Shown here: one piece after another, positions 61,233 to 64,000 of the stretch
Position numbering within the stretch: the stretch's first letter is position 1
Layout: every line of letters begins with the position of its first letter
From: Malachius bipustulatus
Lineage: Eukaryota; Arthropoda; Insecta; Coleoptera; Melyridae
Assembly (NCBI GenBank): GCA_910589415.1
Contig: OU342636.1
Coordinates: forward strand, 38,269,735 to 38,333,734
Direction: 5' to 3'
DNA length: 64,000 nucleotides
The notes under the pieces: model-generated
The model's input: the letters and a program-made list of their open reading frames with translations, nothing else
Database searches by the model: none
Told to the model about the DNA's origin: nothing
Position numbers and translations under genes: made by a program

Positions 61233-61866
61233 GTAAGGAGTAACAGAACGGATGAATAAAATTTATGTTCTCAACCCCAGCGACTCCACGTCCGAATATT
61301 TAATTTTTGGCAAATCTCTTGCCTAATATTTGCGTGTCCCTTGCGCGGGTTTCTTCCACGTCATCTCTCTGACTTGGTGAAGTTATAGCGTGGTACTTTT
61401 AGTAAAAAGGTCGCTGATGTTTCAAAATAATGGGACACACTAATGCGTTACACACGGTTTGCTGCAAAAATGACTGCCAATAATAAAATTGAAACCATTT
61501 TGAGTTATGAAATAGAACTATTATTACAGTTCTGCTCAGAACTCTAGAAAACTGGGTGTTTTAGTCAATTGGGGGGGGCCACCTCCACAGAACTTTCAAC
61601 TCAAATTTTCAAGATAATTTCTCATTTCATTTTCAGCGGAATCTTTTATGAGCAATGGTTCTATATTGCCGAATGGAAAAGAAAAGTTATCTAAATGTGC
61701 AACACTACTAGTCCATCACTGTATACAATATCACTAGATCACAGTATCACTACAATACACAGTAGAACATTAAAACATGAATCATCAAGGAGAGAAAAAT
61801 CTTTGATGATGATGATGATGATGAAATATGAATTGAAATAAAACTATTATTTTTATTTCTTTACAG
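61233..61866. other. Intron 4
   Basis: A GTAAGG donor and TTTCTTTACAG acceptor frame 634 bp with stops in the coding frame from 61257. It holds a (GAT)n run at about 61805-61824 and a run of nine G at 61571. Confidence 0.9.
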
Positions 61867-63297
61867 GCCGACTCCTCAAAGATGAAGCAAAATACCAACA
61901 CGCAGCCTTCGACTTCATCGCTTTCAAGAAGAAGAAGTAGCTGTTCGTTTGAACAAAGAGAGCATTCGAACGATCGTTCTCAAAATTTTCAAAACGCCAA
62001 AAAACCCGAACTTACAGGCGCTAATATAACAAAGAGACGCGGCAGTGCTTTGTTCCAAGACGAAGAACAACATAAAGAACGTGGTCGGAGCACTAGGGAA
62101 GATCCGGTTGGCACCCAGACAGCAAAAAGACGAAGCAGTGCTTTGTTCCACGATGAAGAACGTGGTCGAAGCAGTAGGAAAGATCCGGTTGGCATTCATG
62201 CAGCAAAGAGACGAAGCAGTGCTTTGTTCCACGATGAAGAACGTGGTCCAAGCAGCAGGGAAGATCCGGTTGGCACCCAGACAGCAAAAAGACGAAGTAG
62301 TGCTTTGTTCCACGATGAAGAACGTGGTCCAAGCAGTAGTGAAGATCCGGTTGGGACTCATGCGGCAAAGAGACGAAGCAGTGCTTTGTTTGAACACGAA
62401 GACAAAAAGAGAGATCATGTTCAACCGAAACCGCATCCTCACACCTCCACTCGGCCATCGAGCCCATCAACAAGTAAGACGGCTCCGGAGCGATCCAAGG
62501 ATTTCAGAGGAGATAAAGGGGGGCAGCATTCCAATCATAAAGAGCACAGGGAAAATCACAAAAACAGAAACTCTGAGAGCACAAGTGAAAAACATGTCTC
62601 AAAACACCACAATCACAAGGATTCAGAAAAAAGGCACGCCTCGAAGAGAAATTCAACTAACGATGAAACTTATACCAAAAGTACCAAAACTACCAATAAA
62701 CCAACAAGCACTCACAGCCACAGCAAAATAAAAGGACCACCCAAATTACCCATTCCTGGTCCTTCTCTGCAAAAATCCAGTACGGTTGGTAAACAATCAC
62801 CAGTACCAGTACCGGAACCAGTACCACCGGTAGCAGAGAAATCAACTAATCAGGTCCAGCTGCCTGAAAAAACGCAATCGAAATTATTGGAATTATTCGG
62901 GTCGTTGGTTGAAGATTGTGAGAAAGGGCCGCCCGGATCGACATCAGAAGATTCGGACGTTCTGCAGAACGATTCCGGACATGGGGCGAACGTGAATTCC
63001 GCCAAGAGAAGATCTTCAGGACATGCAGACTCGGGCTGTTCAGAAGATTCGGTGTCCGCGAACAACGATGGCTCCAAATGTGGGAAAAGGAGCAAGTTAG
63101 ACACTGACAAATCGACGGGAAATGCGACGAAGGACAAGCCGGGCAAGAGGAAGTATTCAAGATCCAGGGACTCTTCCGAGATGACAGATTCGGCGAAGAT
63201 GAGAAAATTGAACGGAAACCACTCTGGCTCGCCCGAGAAATCATTGGAAAAATCAGCTTGGCCGCTCCTCGATCAACCTGAAGAAGCAGAAGGCAAG
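61867..63297 (+). CDS. Exon 5 of the window-spanning gene
   Basis: A 1431-bp exon (477 codons, phase 0 at both ends) lies between TTCTTTACAG and GGCAAG|GTAAGT. It gives model residues 766-1242. Five KRR[GS]SALF motifs start at residues 821, 852, 879, 906 and 933, within 81-93-bp repeats. RRSS also occurs near the exon start (SRRRSSCSF) and in AKRRSSGHADS, so RR-x-S basophilic-kinase-type sites are a theme. The middle is His/Lys/Ser-rich. A short helix-prone stretch, KTQSKLLELFGSLVEDCEK, lies near 1100. A basic cluster near 1172-1195 (GKRSKLD, then KPGKRKYSRSRD) could be a nuclear localisation signal. No enzymatic domain is visible. Confidence 0.9.
62032..62400 (+). repeat. Coding repeat, 81-93 bp unit, four and a half copies
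   Basis: Units start at 62032, 62125, 62206, 62287 and 62368. Consensus pieces are KRRSSALFHDEERG, then SSREDPVGTQTA. TQTA and HAA endings alternate between copies, suggesting a 162-bp higher-order unit. Confidence 0.95.
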
Positions 63298-63358
63298 GTA
63301 AGTGGCGAAATTCATCGTACGTTGTTTTTATTTAATAATTGAATATATTTCCTTTCAG
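63298..63358. other. Intron 5 (61 bp)
   Basis: A GTAAGT donor and TTTCCTTTCAG acceptor. An in-frame stop at 63340 requires the splice, and phase 0 is kept on both sides. Confidence 0.85.
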
Positions 63359-64000
63359 AAGCAGGTTAGAGACATGCCATTTTTGCAGAAGACGCCTACA
63401 AAAAATCGTAACGATCATGGTTCCCATCAAGCCTCCCCTTCAACAGATCCGTCCATTGAGTCGAACCATCAAAGCGATCATGAATTCAGTAGTTTACCGG
63501 AAAAGTCTGTTGTCAACCAAACTGTAGAAAATTTGAATAACGGTAACTTGTCCTCTCCGAACGAAAGTAACAAGGAGAGTTTTCCAGAGACAGCTCAGGC
63601 TTCTACTTCTTCTGATGCCTCTGAGGCTACTTTGCCCGTGACAATCGACACACAACCGACACCATGTGTAACCAGCGAGCCACCCAAGGATGATGCAACA
63701 GCACGTCCCGATAGCCTAGTCGACGCTCCCAGAACGGTAACTCATATGAGCTCTGAGAATTACGCCTCTTACCTTTTCACTTACATCAGGCTGACGATTC
63801 ACGCCGAGACAGGTTGGATTTGGATAAAACACTATTTCAGTAGTTATATGTTGCACTTGCAAGAATTACACATTCACGAGTCGACTGAGTCCGCTTTCAA
63901 AGCGTTCTGGACAAGCCTGACGGGCGACATCGCCCAAGAAATATGGAACGGCTTGAACGACGTCATCATGGACGGCACTTTCGAGGAGTTGATTGAATTG
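63359..64000 (+). CDS. Exon 6 (partial at the window end) of the window-spanning gene
   Basis: The exon is open in phase 0 from the acceptor to the last base, 214 codons (model residues 1243-1456), so it is truncated by the window. The first 126 codons are Ser/Thr/Pro/Asn-rich, as in exon 5. From about 63737 the composition changes to hydrophobic and aromatic (YLFTYIRLTIHAETGWIWIK, then AFKAFWTSLTGDIAQEIWNG), which suggests the start of a folded helical domain. A 53-bp intron-like stretch (GTAACT at 63737 to TTACATCAG at 63789) could be spliced, but that frame stops 17 codons later, while reading through stays open and codon-like. Confidence 0.8.

Noticed and set aside
61924..62731. Antisense and alternative-frame ORFs over exon 5
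   Set aside because: They follow the 81-bp coding repeat and stop outside it, while the main frame runs splice site to splice site.

Overview
This is a eukaryotic, AT-rich, insect-like window. The gene signals are GT-AG introns with pyrimidine-tract acceptors, TCAGT-type initiator words, and a copia-type retrotransposon whose primer-binding site has the classic GGTTATGGGCCCAG core. The frequent TAGGTACCTA-like words would suit a hemipteran, but that placement is only a guess.

My main reading is that most of the window is one + strand gene with very large, transposon-filled introns. Exons that join in phase are: exon 1 (start codon at 1742, coding part 1742-1747), exon 2 (19157-19210), exon 3 (32382-32716), exon 4 (59333-61232), exon 5 (61867-63297) and exon 6 (63359 to beyond the window end). 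Introns are about 17.4 kb, 13.2 kb, 26.6 kb, 634 bp and 61 bp. The model gives at least 1456 residues of a protein I do not recognise. It has an Arg/Tyr/His/Gln-rich N-terminus, a ten-residue repeat encoded by a minisatellite, a SUMO-interacting-type IDLT plus acidic motif, a 27-residue repeat carrying KRRSSALF, basic clusters, and a probably folded C-terminal segment that runs off the window. Exons 4-6 are well supported, exon 3 strongly, exon 2 moderately, and exon 1 is one of several possible first exons. Other first-exon-like blocks end in good splice donors near 15.3, 24.7, 46.7 and 53.7 kb. Each has an ATG whose frame fits a downstream exon. A TATA-containing candidate promoter lies at 35.5 kb.

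Intron 1 (1.7-19.2 kb) holds a long-terminal-inverted-repeat element with internal 157-bp tandem repeats and a second element inserted in it (2.2-5.4 kb), a large palindrome around a Tc1-type transposase fragment (5.5-7.4 kb), a rearranged copia-type LTR element flanked by AGAGT (7.5-12.7 kb), MITEs, and a purine-rich block (17.4-18.1 kb). Intron 2 (19.2-32.4 kb) has an ACC trinucleotide repeat, a tRNA-like relic, diverged tandem duplications, a 155-bp tandem array and a 2.8-kb array built on a GGTACC-centred short word.

Intron 3 (32.7-59.3 kb) starts with a roughly 12-copy array of about 130-145 bp, then a cluster of five CAGGGTG-ended palindromic elements between 36.8 and 42.6 kb. One of these carries a nearly intact DD41D mariner/Tc1-superfamily transposase. 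Further palindromic elements of the same style lie at 48.2, 50.2, 51.8 and 55.7 kb, and a roughly 24-bp tandem array sits at 57.5-58.2 kb. No bacterial-type operon, CRISPR array or rRNA is present. Most short ORFs in the window come from repeats.
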